A stretch of 22,396 nt of DNA from positions 1 to 22,396 of IMG/VR virus record IMGVR_UViG_3300025543_000242. The stretch is one strand, 5' to 3'. Below, one piece after another: positions 1 to 6,394 of this stretch. The position numbers and the translations under genes are program-made. How positions within the stretch are numbered: the first letter of the stretch is position 1; each line of letters begins with the position of its first letter. The notes beneath the pieces are model-generated. The model saw nothing but the letters and a program-made list of their open reading frames with translations, had not been told where the DNA came from and searched no databases. This stretch comes from a virus.

Positions 1-48
1 TACATTGATTTCGTTCAATGTTTCGAAAACGCTTTTCTCTTTTTTCAT
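1..48 (-). CDS. N-terminal fragment of probable DUF1071 (Sak3-like) single-strand annealing protein
   Basis: An ATG at 46-48 opens a frame that runs out of the window after 16 codons (MKKEKSVFETLNEINV). From memory, DUF1071/Sak3-like annealing proteins of Bacteroidota phages begin with a charged stretch followed by a similar F-x-x-L-x-x-(I/V)-N-V segment. These proteins bind and anneal single-stranded DNA in phage recombination and replication. The stop of the preceding small gene lies ten bases upstream, so it is in the same short operon driven from the promoter near 681. The call rests on 16 residues only, so the family is tentative although the reading frame itself is convincing. Confidence 0.4.
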   Translation of the reverse strand, partial: MKKEKSVFETLNEINV

Positions 49-57
49 ATTACTATT

Positions 58-282
58 TTATAAAATAATGGAGCTTTCTTTAAACTGCTGCTCCAATTTA
101 GCAATCTCTTTTTCTATTTCTTTAATTTTTTCAATGCCTTTGTACGCTAAATTAGGGAATAAATCTTTAAAATCTTTACTGTAATTTAAGTGGCATTCCA
201 CCTCTTTTTTCAAAGAAACAATTGTTTCAACTATTTCAATTTGATTTTCTAAAATGCGTATAATCTCGCTGTACTTTTTCAT
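58..282 (-). CDS. small coiled-coil protein, unknown function
   Basis: A 74-residue product that is almost entirely charged and helical. Hydrophobic residues spaced by three and four (IIRILENQIEIVETIV near 8-23 and IEKIKEIEKEIAKLEQQ near 50-66) suggest two antiparallel coiled-coil helices. There is no signal peptide, membrane segment or metal motif. The ATG at 280-282 lies five bases after the stop of the upstream 118-residue gene, and its stop lies ten bases before the DUF1071-like start, so the three are co-transcribed. The position suggests an accessory role in replication or recombination, which is inference from neighbours only. Confidence 0.7.
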   Translation of the reverse strand: MKKYSEIIRILENQIEIVETIVSLKKEVECHLNYSKDFKDLFPNLAYKGIEKIKEIEKEIAKLEQQFKESSIIL

Positions 283-287
283 AAAGG

Positions 288-644
288 CTAATATTTTATA
301 TTGATTAATTCAGCTAATAAATCTTCTAATTCCAAATCCTTTTGAGGAATCATATTTGTGCTTAACTGTGTGAATATTTCTTTGACTTTAAAAGAATCAA
401 TACTTATTTCGCCTTCTATTATTCCTTTTTCTTCTAAACCTTGAAACGAAGTTAAAATGCCTTCAACGTATTTTGAAGACCAATCAACTATTATTTCCGT
501 ATCTATTTTTTCAAATTGAAGTGAAAACTGTCCGCATTCTTCGGTTATGTTTAAGCCTGTCGTGCTGTTGTATTCGGTTTCTACAAAAGTATAATCGTTT
601 TGATTAATTCCTGCTTTTAAAAATTGGCTGCTTATTTTTCTCAT
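288..644 (-). CDS. hypothetical protein, first gene of the replication-side operon
   Basis: A 118-residue soluble acidic protein that I do not recognise. The N-terminal half looks beta-rich (residues about 18-62) and the C-terminal third looks helical, with an acidic LELEDLLAELI stretch. It is the first gene downstream of the promoter at 673-707, with a 5' leader of roughly 30 bases that is A-rich just before the ATG (GAAAAATTATG). It has no recognisable nuclease, helicase or DNA-binding motif. Being first behind a separate promoter, next to a probable annealing protein, it is more likely an early or middle gene than a virion component. Confidence 0.7.
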   Translation of the reverse strand: MRKISSQFLKAGINQNDYTFVETEYNSTTGLNITEECGQFSLQFEKIDTEIIVDWSSKYVEGILTSFQGLEEKGIIEGEISIDSFKVKEIFTQLSTNMIPQKDLELEDLLAELINIKY

Positions 645-672
645 AATTTTTCTTTTTTAGTTTTTAACTTGT

Positions 673-707
673 TTGAAATACAAATATAAACAAATGTTTA
701 ATACAAA
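673..707 (-). promoter_or_regulatory. Bacteroidota-type promoter for the replication-side operon
   Basis: Read on the minus strand, 688 down to 681 is TATATTTG, an exact match to the TAnnTTTG -7 element of Bacteroidota vegetative promoters. A TTTG at 707-704 can serve as the -33 element, but the spacer is 15 bases, shorter than the usual 19-21. The site lies downstream of the late terminator and about 40 bases upstream of the ATG at 644. The block TATATTTGTATTTCAA (688-673) recurs with one difference at the promoter of the tRNA-like gene (10185-10200, plus strand). Confidence 0.65.
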
Positions 708-756
708 TTACATTATTAACAAATTTATTTAACATTAACCTAAATAAAGGGCATAA

Positions 757-780
757 AAAAAAGGGCGAAAGCCCCTTTTT
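757..780 (-). terminator. rho-independent terminator closing the late operon
   Basis: On the minus strand the sequence reads AAAAAGGGGC, loop TTTC, GCCCTTTTTTTT. This gives a ten-pair stem with a single G-U wobble and a long U tract. Read on the plus strand the same position is an A-C mismatch, so the hairpin favours termination of minus-strand transcripts. It lies 57 bases after the last late gene (stop at 837) and before the next minus-strand promoter, so it separates the lysis/structural operon from the replication-side operon. Confidence 0.85.
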
Positions 781-790
781 AGTGATTAAG

Positions 791-836
791 TATGTACAAT
801 TATCCGTACAAGTATCCGTACAAGTATCCGTACAAT
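791..836. repeat. 12-bp tandem repeat with GTAC every 12 bp
   Basis: Three exact or near-exact units of tatccgtacaag begin at 801, 813 and 825 (the last ends in t). They are preceded by a degenerate unit, so that GTAC occurs at 794, 806, 818 and 830, exactly 12 bases apart. The array starts directly after the stop codon of the 837-1034 gene and ends before the terminator. It could be an iteron-like protein-binding array, or the result of replication slippage. Because 12 is a multiple of three, both strands stay open across it. Confidence 0.85.
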
Positions 837-1034
837 TTATTTCGTGCTGTCTATGCTCGGAAAGAAAGTTCTGTCAGCTTTACGAATCATTCTGTCCATA
901 ATAGCTATTTTTTTATTCACTTCTTTCTTTTCCTTCACACTTGAATCTATGCCTAAATTAACACATAACTTCGCTTGCATTCTTAAAAGCCTATCGATTT
1001 GATGGCGTATTAGTTCGTTGTCGATATATGGCAT
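837..1034 (-). CDS. small basic hypothetical protein, last gene of late operon
   Basis: A 65-residue basic helical protein (MPYIDNELIRHQIDRLL onward) rich in Lys and Arg, with no membrane segment and no recognised motif. The frame can be extended 12 bases to a TTG, but the ATG at 1032-1034 is preferred because it follows the stop of the upstream membrane-protein gene by four bases. It is the last gene before the GTAC repeat array and the terminator. It belongs by position to the lysis cassette, but a lysis role is not visible in the sequence. Confidence 0.65.
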   Translation of the reverse strand: MPYIDNELIRHQIDRLLRMQAKLCVNLGIDSSVKEKKEVNKKIAIMDRMIRKADRTFFPSIDSTK

Positions 1035-1038
1035 AGAA

Positions 1039-1350
1039 TTATCCAATCTCTTTATTTATTTCCTCAAAGATACTCATAAAATCTTCAAACGTGATTGCTC
1101 CTGTGAATAATTCATAGGCCGCAAATACTAAAGCTACTAATACAAATACGAAAGTAACCAGGCGAACATAGTCGAAAGAGCCTTCGTTTACTGGGCTATC
1201 TATATTCTTCAGAACTTCGCCTTTAAGTGAATTGACAACACCTCCCAGTATTCCTGTTATCGGTGAGGAAACTCCTGCTAAGGCTCCTGTTGCTATTGAC
1301 TTTAAAAATATGCCTGCTTTGCTATTAAAAAATTTCTTTACTTTTTTCAT
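1039..1350 (-). CDS. membrane protein, candidate holin
   Basis: A 103-residue protein with a basic N-terminus (MKKVKKFF), a Gly/Ala/Ile-rich weakly hydrophobic segment at about 13-40, one strong transmembrane segment at about 62-82 (YVRLVTFVFVLVALVFAAYEL) and an acidic C-terminus (EEINKEIG). It lies three bases after the M15 endolysin gene, the usual place for a holin. Small phage proteins with a basic start, hydrophobic centre and charged tail often form the lysis pore in the inner membrane. The holin role is inferred from size, topology and neighbours. It could instead be a spanin-like or superinfection-exclusion protein. Confidence 0.55.
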   Translation of the reverse strand: MKKVKKFFNSKAGIFLKSIATGALAGVSSPITGILGGVVNSLKGEVLKNIDSPVNEGSFDYVRLVTFVFVLVALVFAAYELFTGAITFEDFMSIFEEINKEIG

Positions 1351-1353
1351 AAA

Positions 1354-1764
1354 TTACGGTTTTACTATTTTTAATTCTTTTTGATTAGTTGTTCTAAAGT
1401 CTATATGTGTCCAAGTTGGTGCATATTTAATGCTTTCAATAGTTGTTATTCCGAATGAAGCATAGTTAGCAAAGATAAATTCATTGACTTCTGAAACTTC
1501 CATTCCTTTAACATTAATATCAAAACCATTGCCTACTCTGTGTTGGCTAAATTTAGCCCCTGTCGTGCTGTATATTGAACGATATCCTCTATTTGATAAG
1601 TTACCACCTAAATGATAGTTGTTTACCGTTATGGGCTTTCCTATGGCTTTTCTTAATTTTATCAAATTGGCAACAGCATTTGAATTTAGCATCCAGATGG
1701 AATTTGCACCCAGCTTTTCAAAGGTGAACTTATCTACCAGTTCTTCTATCCTAAAAAAATCCAT
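1354..1764 (-). CDS. endolysin, peptidase M15 family
   Basis: A peptidoglycan peptidase of about 136 residues, related to the zinc D-Ala-D-Ala carboxypeptidase/endopeptidase fold (M15, VanY/DacA-like). Counting from the ATG at 1764, the zinc-site motifs are SQHRVGNGFDIN (His75, Asp82) and TWTHIDFR (His120, with Asp122 nearby). These match the family pattern S-x-H-x-x-G-x-A/G-x-D followed by W-x-H-x-D. It would cleave host cell-wall cross-bridges at the end of infection. The frame opens with a TTG two codons earlier, but the ATG is preferred because it begins just after the stop of the preceding gene. It is flanked by two small membrane proteins, which supports a lysis cassette. There is no signal peptide, so it needs a holin. 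Confidence 0.88.
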   Translation of the reverse strand: MDFFRIEELVDKFTFEKLGANSIWMLNSNAVANLIKLRKAIGKPITVNNYHLGGNLSNRGYRSIYSTTGAKFSQHRVGNGFDINVKGMEVSEVNEFIFANYASFGITTIESIKYAPTWTHIDFRTTNQKELKIVKP

Positions 1765-1766
1765 AA

Positions 1767-2006
1767 TCAATTAAATGTTTGCTTGTAATTTATCATAATT
1801 TCTTCTTCCAGCATTGACTTTTCATAGAGGGCCTTTACAGCCACATATAATTGGGTGATGTCAAATGTAACGCCTTGTCCACTGCTTTCAAGAAATAGTT
1901 CAATATTGCCATTGTCTTCTAAGCCGTCATTGCTCAAGATAAGTTCCTTTGCAAAAGTGCCTGAACTATTGTATTCGTCTGAATCGCCAACTATTTTTAT
2001 TTCCAT
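1767..2006 (-). CDS. hypothetical acidic protein in the lysis cassette
   Basis: A 79-residue acidic protein (MEIKIVGDSDEYNSSG) with a probable beta N-terminal half and a helical C-terminal part (residues about 50-72). No family is recognised. Its ATG (2004-2006) overlaps the stop of the preceding coiled-coil membrane-protein gene by one base, and it ends two bases before the endolysin start. That suggests translational coupling within the cassette. No membrane segment or catalytic motif is visible. Confidence 0.65.
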   Translation of the reverse strand: MEIKIVGDSDEYNSSGTFAKELILSNDGLEDNGNIELFLESSGQGVTFDITQLYVAVKALYEKSMLEEEIMINYKQTFN

Positions 2007-2263
2007 TATTTGCTAAGTCTTTCAAGTATCTTTTCCAAAAGGTTATCCACCTTATCAAGTCTTTTAAGAATGTTGTTGGTTAACGATTCCATCACAGCAA
2101 TTTTAGTATCTCTAACTCCGTCGCTTCTTTCGTTACTATTCAACTTCAACTTAATGTCGTCAATCTCTTTCGTGTTTTGTAAAACCTGATGTTTGATATA
2201 AGGGATTAAAGCTATTGCCGCACCGCTTCCTATTGTGATTTGCATTATTAACTCGTTCATCAT
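2006..2263 (-). CDS. small membrane-anchored coiled-coil protein, holin-like (BhlA/UviB-type layout)
   Basis: An 85-residue protein with one N-terminal hydrophobic segment (about 6-22, IMQITIGSGAAIALIPY) followed by a charged coiled coil to the C-terminus (heptads through DNLLEKILERL). This layout, one N-terminal membrane helix and a cytoplasmic coiled coil, is that of BhlA/UviB-type holin-like proteins, though I see no diagnostic sequence match. Two adjacent ATG codons exist (2261-2263 and 2258-2260). A purine-rich GAGGAGG lies four and seven bases upstream of them, so the second may be the better-placed start. It overlaps the upstream gene by four bases. It is a second holin candidate beside the 103-residue protein. 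Confidence 0.6.
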   Translation of the reverse strand: MMNELIMQITIGSGAAIALIPYIKHQVLQNTKEIDDIKLKLNSNERSDGVRDTKIAVMESLTNNILKRLDKVDNLLEKILERLSK

Positions 2264-2457
2264 ATTTCCTCCTCTATTATCTCAACTTCACCAACCGTAA
2301 ATTGAATACCCTTTGATTCAAGTTCTTCTTTTGCTTCTAATTGTAACCAATAAACACCACTCACGGTATTGTTTGTAGGATTCCAAATCCCACCTGCATC
2401 TGCATCAATCGGAAACTGTTTGAATTGCTCTTGTGTAAATATTAGTGCTTGTATCAT
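2260..2457 (-). CDS. small hypothetical protein following the LamG-like adhesin
   Basis: A 65-residue acidic protein (MIQALIFTQEQFKQFPID) containing a Trp-rich middle (GGIWNPTNNTVSGVYWLQ, about 23-40) and a Glu-rich C-terminus. It overlaps both neighbours by ATGA-type four-base junctions: the adhesin stop at its start, and its own stop at the next start. This is typical of tight translational coupling. The family is not recognised. The position directly after an adhesin suggests a small tail or fibre accessory protein or chaperone, but this is inference. Confidence 0.6.
   Translation of the reverse strand: MIQALIFTQEQFKQFPIDADAGGIWNPTNNTVSGVYWLQLEAKEELESKGIQFTVGEVEIIEEEI
2264..2274 (-). promoter_or_regulatory. 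Shine-Dalgarno-like GAGGAGG, unusual in this genome
   Basis: On the minus strand GAGGAGG (2274-2268) precedes the paired ATG codons of the holin-like gene. Most other genes here have only A-rich leaders, as is usual in Bacteroidota, so a near-perfect Shine-Dalgarno stands out. It also encodes the Glu-Glu end of the upstream 65-residue protein, so chance cannot be excluded. Confidence 0.4.
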
Positions 2458-3302
2458 CTTCCTAAAGCTGTGTTATATGTTGTAATTGCATCATATAAAT
2501 CTTGTACTTGGCTATCTGTTAATCCTTTATGAATAGATATAAAATCATAAAGCACAATACTCATCCTATTTGCTGAACCTTCAAAATTACCACCTAAACA
2601 ATAATAACTATAACTAGATAACCCGTTACTAACTTGAGCTGTTGTGCCTACTGATGAACCATTTTTGTATAATGTGCTTAAAGTTGACGATGTTCTAGTT
2701 CCCGTAAAAACTCCCGCTGTTTGCAATCCTAAACTAATAGGTAATGACGGGGATTGATTTTGTACGTAATTATAAGTGGTCTGTTCTAGTGAAATTTGAG
2801 TATATGAAGTGCCATTATTTGTTCCGATAGACTGACCCAACCTTGATGTTATAGTTCCTTTTGCGCTTACTGTAATTCCATCATTGTCTTGAACTCCACT
2901 CGCACTAGGGATAAATTTTGTATCTCCGTATTGATTAGTCCCGTTACCTGTTACTCCTGTTGTTGCCGCTGTTGGTGTATTAACCCAATCAATCCTAAAT
3001 GCTGCATCTGTATCTAATGGGTTAAGTAAATTGTATTTAAAACCATCTAACGTAGCTGTTGAGCCGTCAATAGGGCACATAGGATAAAGAGCATACATAT
3101 CACTCCAAACATCTGTATTATTAGTTGTGCTTCCCGTTCCTTTTAAATCTAAAACAAGCTGCTTAATTGCTTCCTGTTGAGTTGTTCCTGTGATTGCAGC
3201 CGCTGATATAAACGCTGCCGCATCTGGGTCAACAACAGGCGCACCTCCACCGCTTACCAATGGTAACGAAAAAGGCGATATAGAAGATGGGCTAATTATC
3301 AT
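2454..3302 (-). CDS. LamG/concanavalin-like structural protein, probable adhesin
   Basis: A 282-residue protein. The N-terminal part (about 25-115) carries the pattern DPDAAAFISAAAITGT, a helix ending in LVLDLKGTG, then a D-x-W-S-x-M-Y-A-L-Y-P segment and LDTDAAFRIDW. This module is common in structural proteins of Bacteroidota phages. The rest is beta-rich with Gly/Asn/Thr turns, and ends in SIVLYDFISIHKGLTDSQVQDLYDAI, the C-terminal strand-plus-helix typical of laminin-G-like jelly rolls. Such domains bind carbohydrate, so a role in attachment to host or surface glycans is likely. Start and stop overlap both neighbours by four bases. It is encoded next to the lysis genes, not with the other fibres at 18-21 kb. 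Confidence 0.7.
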   Translation of the reverse strand: MIISPSSISPFSLPLVSGGGAPVVDPDAAAFISAAAITGTTQQEAIKQLVLDLKGTGSTTNNTDVWSDMYALYPMCPIDGSTATLDGFKYNLLNPLDTDAAFRIDWVNTPTAATTGVTGNGTNQYGDTKFIPSASGVQDNDGITVSAKGTITSRLGQSIGTNNGTSYTQISLEQTTYNYVQNQSPSLPISLGLQTAGVFTGTRTSSTLSTLYKNGSSVGTTAQVSNGLSSYSYYCLGGNFEGSANRMSIVLYDFISIHKGLTDSQVQDLYDAITTYNTALGR

Positions 3303-3574
3303 TTGTATGCGATTATTGAACCGCTTGTTAAGGTCAAAGTCTTAATGGTTTGACCGAATGGAATAACAATCAAAGCCCCTTGCTTTAAAGTTATGCCTGT
3401 CAATCCTATTTCAGTAACATAATTAGTTGCTACTGAAGTACCTGCTCCTCCTAATAATTCCGCAACCACAGTATCTTCTTGAGCGATAAAACCGTAATAG
3501 TCTTTACCAGTTCTTTGTGTTGCGTTACCTATATATTCGCATCCTTGAAATGCGCTAATTCTTGCTGTACTCAT
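3299..3574 (-). CDS. small beta-rich structural protein
   Basis: A 91-residue protein (MSTARISAFQGCEYIGNA) predicted to be mostly beta strands, with the segment RTGKDYYGFIAQEDTVVAEL and a C-terminal strand pair (TIKTLTLTSGSIIAYK). I recall short proteins of this type beside connector or fibre genes in Bacteroidota phages, but no function is known to me. Its ATG follows an A-rich leader, and its stop overlaps the LamG-like start by four bases. A trimeric fibre base, head decoration or tail accessory protein are all possible. Confidence 0.6.
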   Translation of the reverse strand: MSTARISAFQGCEYIGNATQRTGKDYYGFIAQEDTVVAELLGGAGTSVATNYVTEIGLTGITLKQGALIVIPFGQTIKTLTLTSGSIIAYK

Positions 3575-3665
3575 TTTTTTTTATTTTTATTTATTTTTTT
3601 TATTTTTTTTCAAAATGTATTGCAACAGCTTTTCCAAATTCTTTTTATTTGGTGCTGTTTTCCTT
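3575..3665 (-). promoter_or_regulatory. intergenic A-rich leader with weak hairpin
   Basis: Between the connector stop and the next ATG the minus strand contains a run of A-only blocks separated by single T residues (3610 down to 3575), an extreme form of the A-rich leader used in place of a Shine-Dalgarno site. Upstream of it an imperfect hairpin pairs 3634-3639 with 3647-3652 and 3626-3629 with 3654-3657. No U tract follows on the minus strand, so it is not a clear terminator of the late operon. No clear TAnnTTTG box is seen. Confidence 0.4.
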
Positions 3666-4223
3666 TTAATATCTTTGTCCACCGCTGAGTCTTTCATATC
3701 TATTTGGCTTTACATTATCTAAAGAGATTCCTCTAAACGCTTTGCTCCTAATTGGGTTTAAATCTTCGTTTGAGTTTGTACTATATTCTGGGAATAAAGA
3801 AGAATTACTGCAAAGATAATCAGTTAACCTTTCACCAAAATGCTCGCCTCTATCTCTTTGCTTTTGCTGGTAATAATTTAATTCTGAAAGTGAAGCTGTT
3901 GAACTATTTTCTGCGTTGCTTCTGTAAACGCCACCTCTTGCAACTTGAACACTAACATCTGGTATTAATTCGCTAAAGGTGTACCAACCCAAACAAGGAG
4001 CAACCCAAGTATTAGTCAAAGTCGCATAGTTGCCAGATAAAGTGCCTGCTATTATTTCAGCAGATATTTTATTGTACAAATCTGTTCCCAAAATAGGCTC
4101 AATGAACATTCTTTGAGTCGCTAAAATTATGGTCCTTATTTTAGAATCGTCTACATTATCATTTAAAGGAGTTGTTTCCTTTAAATAGCCGATGCTGATA
4201 AACATACTCTTTGTTACACTCAT
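3666..4223 (-). CDS. head-tail connector (DUF6712-like)
   Basis: A 185-residue, largely helical protein. The N-terminal part (MFISIGYLKETTPLNDNVDD, then IILATQRMFIEPILGTDLYNKI at about 33-54) and the central aromatic helices (APCLGWYTFSELIPDV) match what I know of a Bacteroidota-phage connector family placed immediately after the portal (DUF6712-like, analogous in position to HK97 gp6). Such proteins form a ring between portal and tail and close the head after packaging. Its start overlaps the portal stop by four bases, so the two are translationally coupled. The connector role is inferred from fold type and position; no catalytic residues are expected. Confidence 0.65.
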   Translation of the reverse strand: MSVTKSMFISIGYLKETTPLNDNVDDSKIRTIILATQRMFIEPILGTDLYNKISAEIIAGTLSGNYATLTNTWVAPCLGWYTFSELIPDVSVQVARGGVYRSNAENSSTASLSELNYYQQKQRDRGEHFGERLTDYLCSNSSLFPEYSTNSNEDLNPIRSKAFRGISLDNVKPNRYERLSGGQRY

Positions 4224-5956
4224 CCTACTTTTTTATTTTGTTTGGTTGCCCTTTTATCATTTACTCTGCTGACAACGTATGGTACATTTCCGACCTTTTT
4301 AGCTTTTCCAGTTTCATTATTTTTGAAATACAATTTTCGCTGCCAGACGTGGCGGCAATTATAAGAACCCTTATACCAAAAAACATTATATGAACCGAAC
4401 TCTGCATTATTAAGATTCTCCAAAACTTCCCTTTTAAAGACTCGGTTTCCATTTTCAGCAGAATCTATTTGGTGTATGCAGAAGTTGCGTGAAGTATCAA
4501 TTAAATCTGGTTCGCCTTGATTCTTTAATTTTTTTGATAAAGCATACTGATAACGAACTAACCAAACGCCAGAACCATCTTTGGCCTTAACATCATATTT
4601 AGAAAGGCTGCCTGCATTTACGCCCCAATCTTTCGCTAAATTATAATCGCCATCTTTGACTTTTAATTCGTCATCTCCTTCACAATCTTCTGTTTCTATG
4701 ACCTCAAACCCATTTTCAAGCAATTCCTTTTCGTCTTCGCCATATCTATCAAGTTCGCCATTTAGCCATTCAGCTTCTGCATCATTTAATATTTTAAAAG
4801 GACTTTCCTCTTTTTCCATTTTCACTAAATCCAAATCTTTTTTTACTTCAGCTTCAGCTATTGATAAAAATGGTTTGTAATATAAACGACTGCTCACCTC
4901 CATATACGCCAATATAGGCTCGTAGAAGTCGATAATATCGTTTTGAATAGGTTTTATTACCGTGTTCTGAAATAGTTCATTAGCTGTCCTTATTTCGTCT
5001 GCGTTGTTGCCTAATCCAGTAGCTTGTCTAATTCCCAAAAGCATAGGGCTTGTAACTTTATGGGCCACCAAAATATTATCTCTTATTTGCGTTGCCATCT
5101 GCTCGTATTGCTTGTCAGCATCGGGAAGTTCGGCATTGTAAATGTCAGCCGCTCTTTCCTTAGAATCATTGTACATAAATACAATCTTTTCTCCGTGAGT
5201 ACCTGTGAATTTCTGTTGGAACAATTTTTCAATTTGCATCCTTTCGCTTGGGTCAGGGATTCCATTATTAAATTGAACGATGGTAGCTCCCGAAAAACCC
5301 GACTTTATATTTGAAAGATGGTAGTTTGCTATCTCAATATCCATTTCTGCCCACTTTGTTCCACCTAACCAAGTAGGTACTCCAAAATAGTAAGAGTCTG
5401 GGCAATAACTTCTGTAATAATATATGAAGTTACCTGCCTTTGTTTCTTCTGGATTCCACGATTCAATCTCTACTGGCTTGTATTCTTGCTTTCGTATTTC
5501 TTCCCAATTGCTGCTGTACCAATAGCTTTCAATTTCGCCATCTTCATTCGCCTTATTTGGTAGTATAGTATGAACAGGCAGATGTTCAACAGATGCAATT
5601 CTTCCTGCTCTATCTGTTACTATCTGTAATGCTCCATTGCCCTGTTCGTAAACATCAAGGATAAAACGCTTTTGTTCTTCTTTGCTAAATACAGCTTTGA
5701 ATTTAGCTAATCCGACAACTTCATTTGATTTAGTACCTAAGCCTTCGCCATAAATTCTGTCCGAAATGCCAGTAATTAAGGCGTAGTTCAATGAACTATT
5801 TTTAAAAAGGTAGTTTATATAAGAAAAATAGCCTGTTGGGCTTCTTTGGTCTAAGCCATAGCCAACCCATTCTTTATTTCTTTGGATAGCCGCTTCTGGT
5901 CTGTTCTCCTCTTGCAAATTTACAATCGAAAATTCGTATTTATTAGCTTGGCTCAT
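4220..5956 (-). CDS. portal protein with a C-terminal Cys/His module
   Basis: A 578-residue portal, the dodecameric ring at the head vertex through which DNA is packaged. Supporting features are the N-terminal core (about 30-130), a central beta region with FNNGIPDPSERMQIEKLFQQKFTG (about 229-252), the conserved helix region SPMLLGIRQATGLGNNADEIRTA (303-325) and the long crown helices (ELFQNTVIKPIQNDIIDFYEPIL). Residues 380-435 are strongly acidic. The last 130 residues form a separate module with SRNFC-x-H (Cys493, His495) and NCRHVW (Cys534, His536, Trp538). I have seen similar ends in Bacteroidota phage portals, and they resemble the end of Mu gpF-like minor head proteins. The start overlaps the upstream gene by 14 bases. 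Confidence 0.85.
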   Translation of the reverse strand: MSQANKYEFSIVNLQEENRPEAAIQRNKEWVGYGLDQRSPTGYFSYINYLFKNSSLNYALITGISDRIYGEGLGTKSNEVVGLAKFKAVFSKEEQKRFILDVYEQGNGALQIVTDRAGRIASVEHLPVHTILPNKANEDGEIESYWYSSNWEEIRKQEYKPVEIESWNPEETKAGNFIYYYRSYCPDSYYFGVPTWLGGTKWAEMDIEIANYHLSNIKSGFSGATIVQFNNGIPDPSERMQIEKLFQQKFTGTHGEKIVFMYNDSKERAADIYNAELPDADKQYEQMATQIRDNILVAHKVTSPMLLGIRQATGLGNNADEIRTANELFQNTVIKPIQNDIIDFYEPILAYMEVSSRLYYKPFLSIAEAEVKKDLDLVKMEKEESPFKILNDAEAEWLNGELDRYGEDEKELLENGFEVIETEDCEGDDELKVKDGDYNLAKDWGVNAGSLSKYDVKAKDGSGVWLVRYQYALSKKLKNQGEPDLIDTSRNFCIHQIDSAENGNRVFKREVLENLNNAEFGSYNVFWYKGSYNCRHVWQRKLYFKNNETGKAKKVGNVPYVVSRVNDKRATKQNKKVG

Positions 5957-6281
5957 TTACTTGGTATGTTGTTGTAATGTCATTAAAGTCATAAGTAACA
6001 TTGATTGTTGCATTCAAATATACTAATTCTGTATATATATTAGAATCGCCATTATTCACCGTTATGCTGTAAAAGCCATCTGGTGAATCAGCCAAAACGC
6101 CATTTACGTCAAACTTAAAGTACCTATTTGTTATTGCTGAAGCAGTAACAGTTGTTGCCACTTCAATTTTAGTTGCTTGACTTTCAAAGGTTAGCGTGTA
6201 TTGTTTTACAGAATTTAAAGGTTCACCCCTTTCAAAAAGGTTAATGTAAATATATGATGTGCTTTGTTTAATGTAAATCAT
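5943..6281 (-). CDS. small beta-sandwich-like structural protein
   Basis: A 112-residue protein (MIYIKQSTSYIYINLFERG) made largely of alternating hydrophobic and polar residues, so predicted to be an all-beta fold. It lies between the tail-tube-like gene and the portal and overlaps the portal start by 14 bases. Similar short beta proteins occur near the portal in Bacteroidota phages. A head decoration, neck or tail-associated role is plausible but not shown. A terminator lies just upstream, so its transcription depends on read-through. Confidence 0.6.
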   Translation of the reverse strand: MIYIKQSTSYIYINLFERGEPLNSVKQYTLTFESQATKIEVATTVTASAITNRYFKFDVNGVLADSPDGFYSITVNNGDSNIYTELVYLNATINVTYDFNDITTTYQVNEPS

Positions 6282-6327
6282 TCTATTATAATAACGATAA
6301 AATTAAAAGACTGTTGCAAAATAAAAA

Positions 6328-6356
6328 AAAATAGCCCCGATAAACGAGGCTATTTT
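6328..6356 (-). terminator. rho-independent terminator after tail-tube-like gene
   Basis: The minus strand reads AAAATAGCCTCG, loop TTTAT, CGGGGCTATTTT, then a T-rich tract (6327 down to 6321). This is a twelve-pair stem with one G-U wobble. The plus strand has a C-A mismatch at the same pair (6337/6347), so the hairpin is built for minus-strand RNA. It lies about 40 bases after the stop of the 6395-6937 gene and before the portal-proximal genes. Confidence 0.85.
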
Positions 6357-6394
6357 ATGAAAAGAAAAAAAAAGAGAAAAGAGAAAAGTATTAT

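Noticed and set aside
3479-4393. Plus-strand ORFs over the connector and portal genes
   Set aside because: Phe/Leu-rich shadow frames of AT-rich minus-strand genes, with no promoter or leader.
4220-4640. Toxin domain fused to the portal
   Set aside because: The Cys/His module lacks a recognisable catalytic motif and resembles minor-head protein ends, so a toxin call is not supported.
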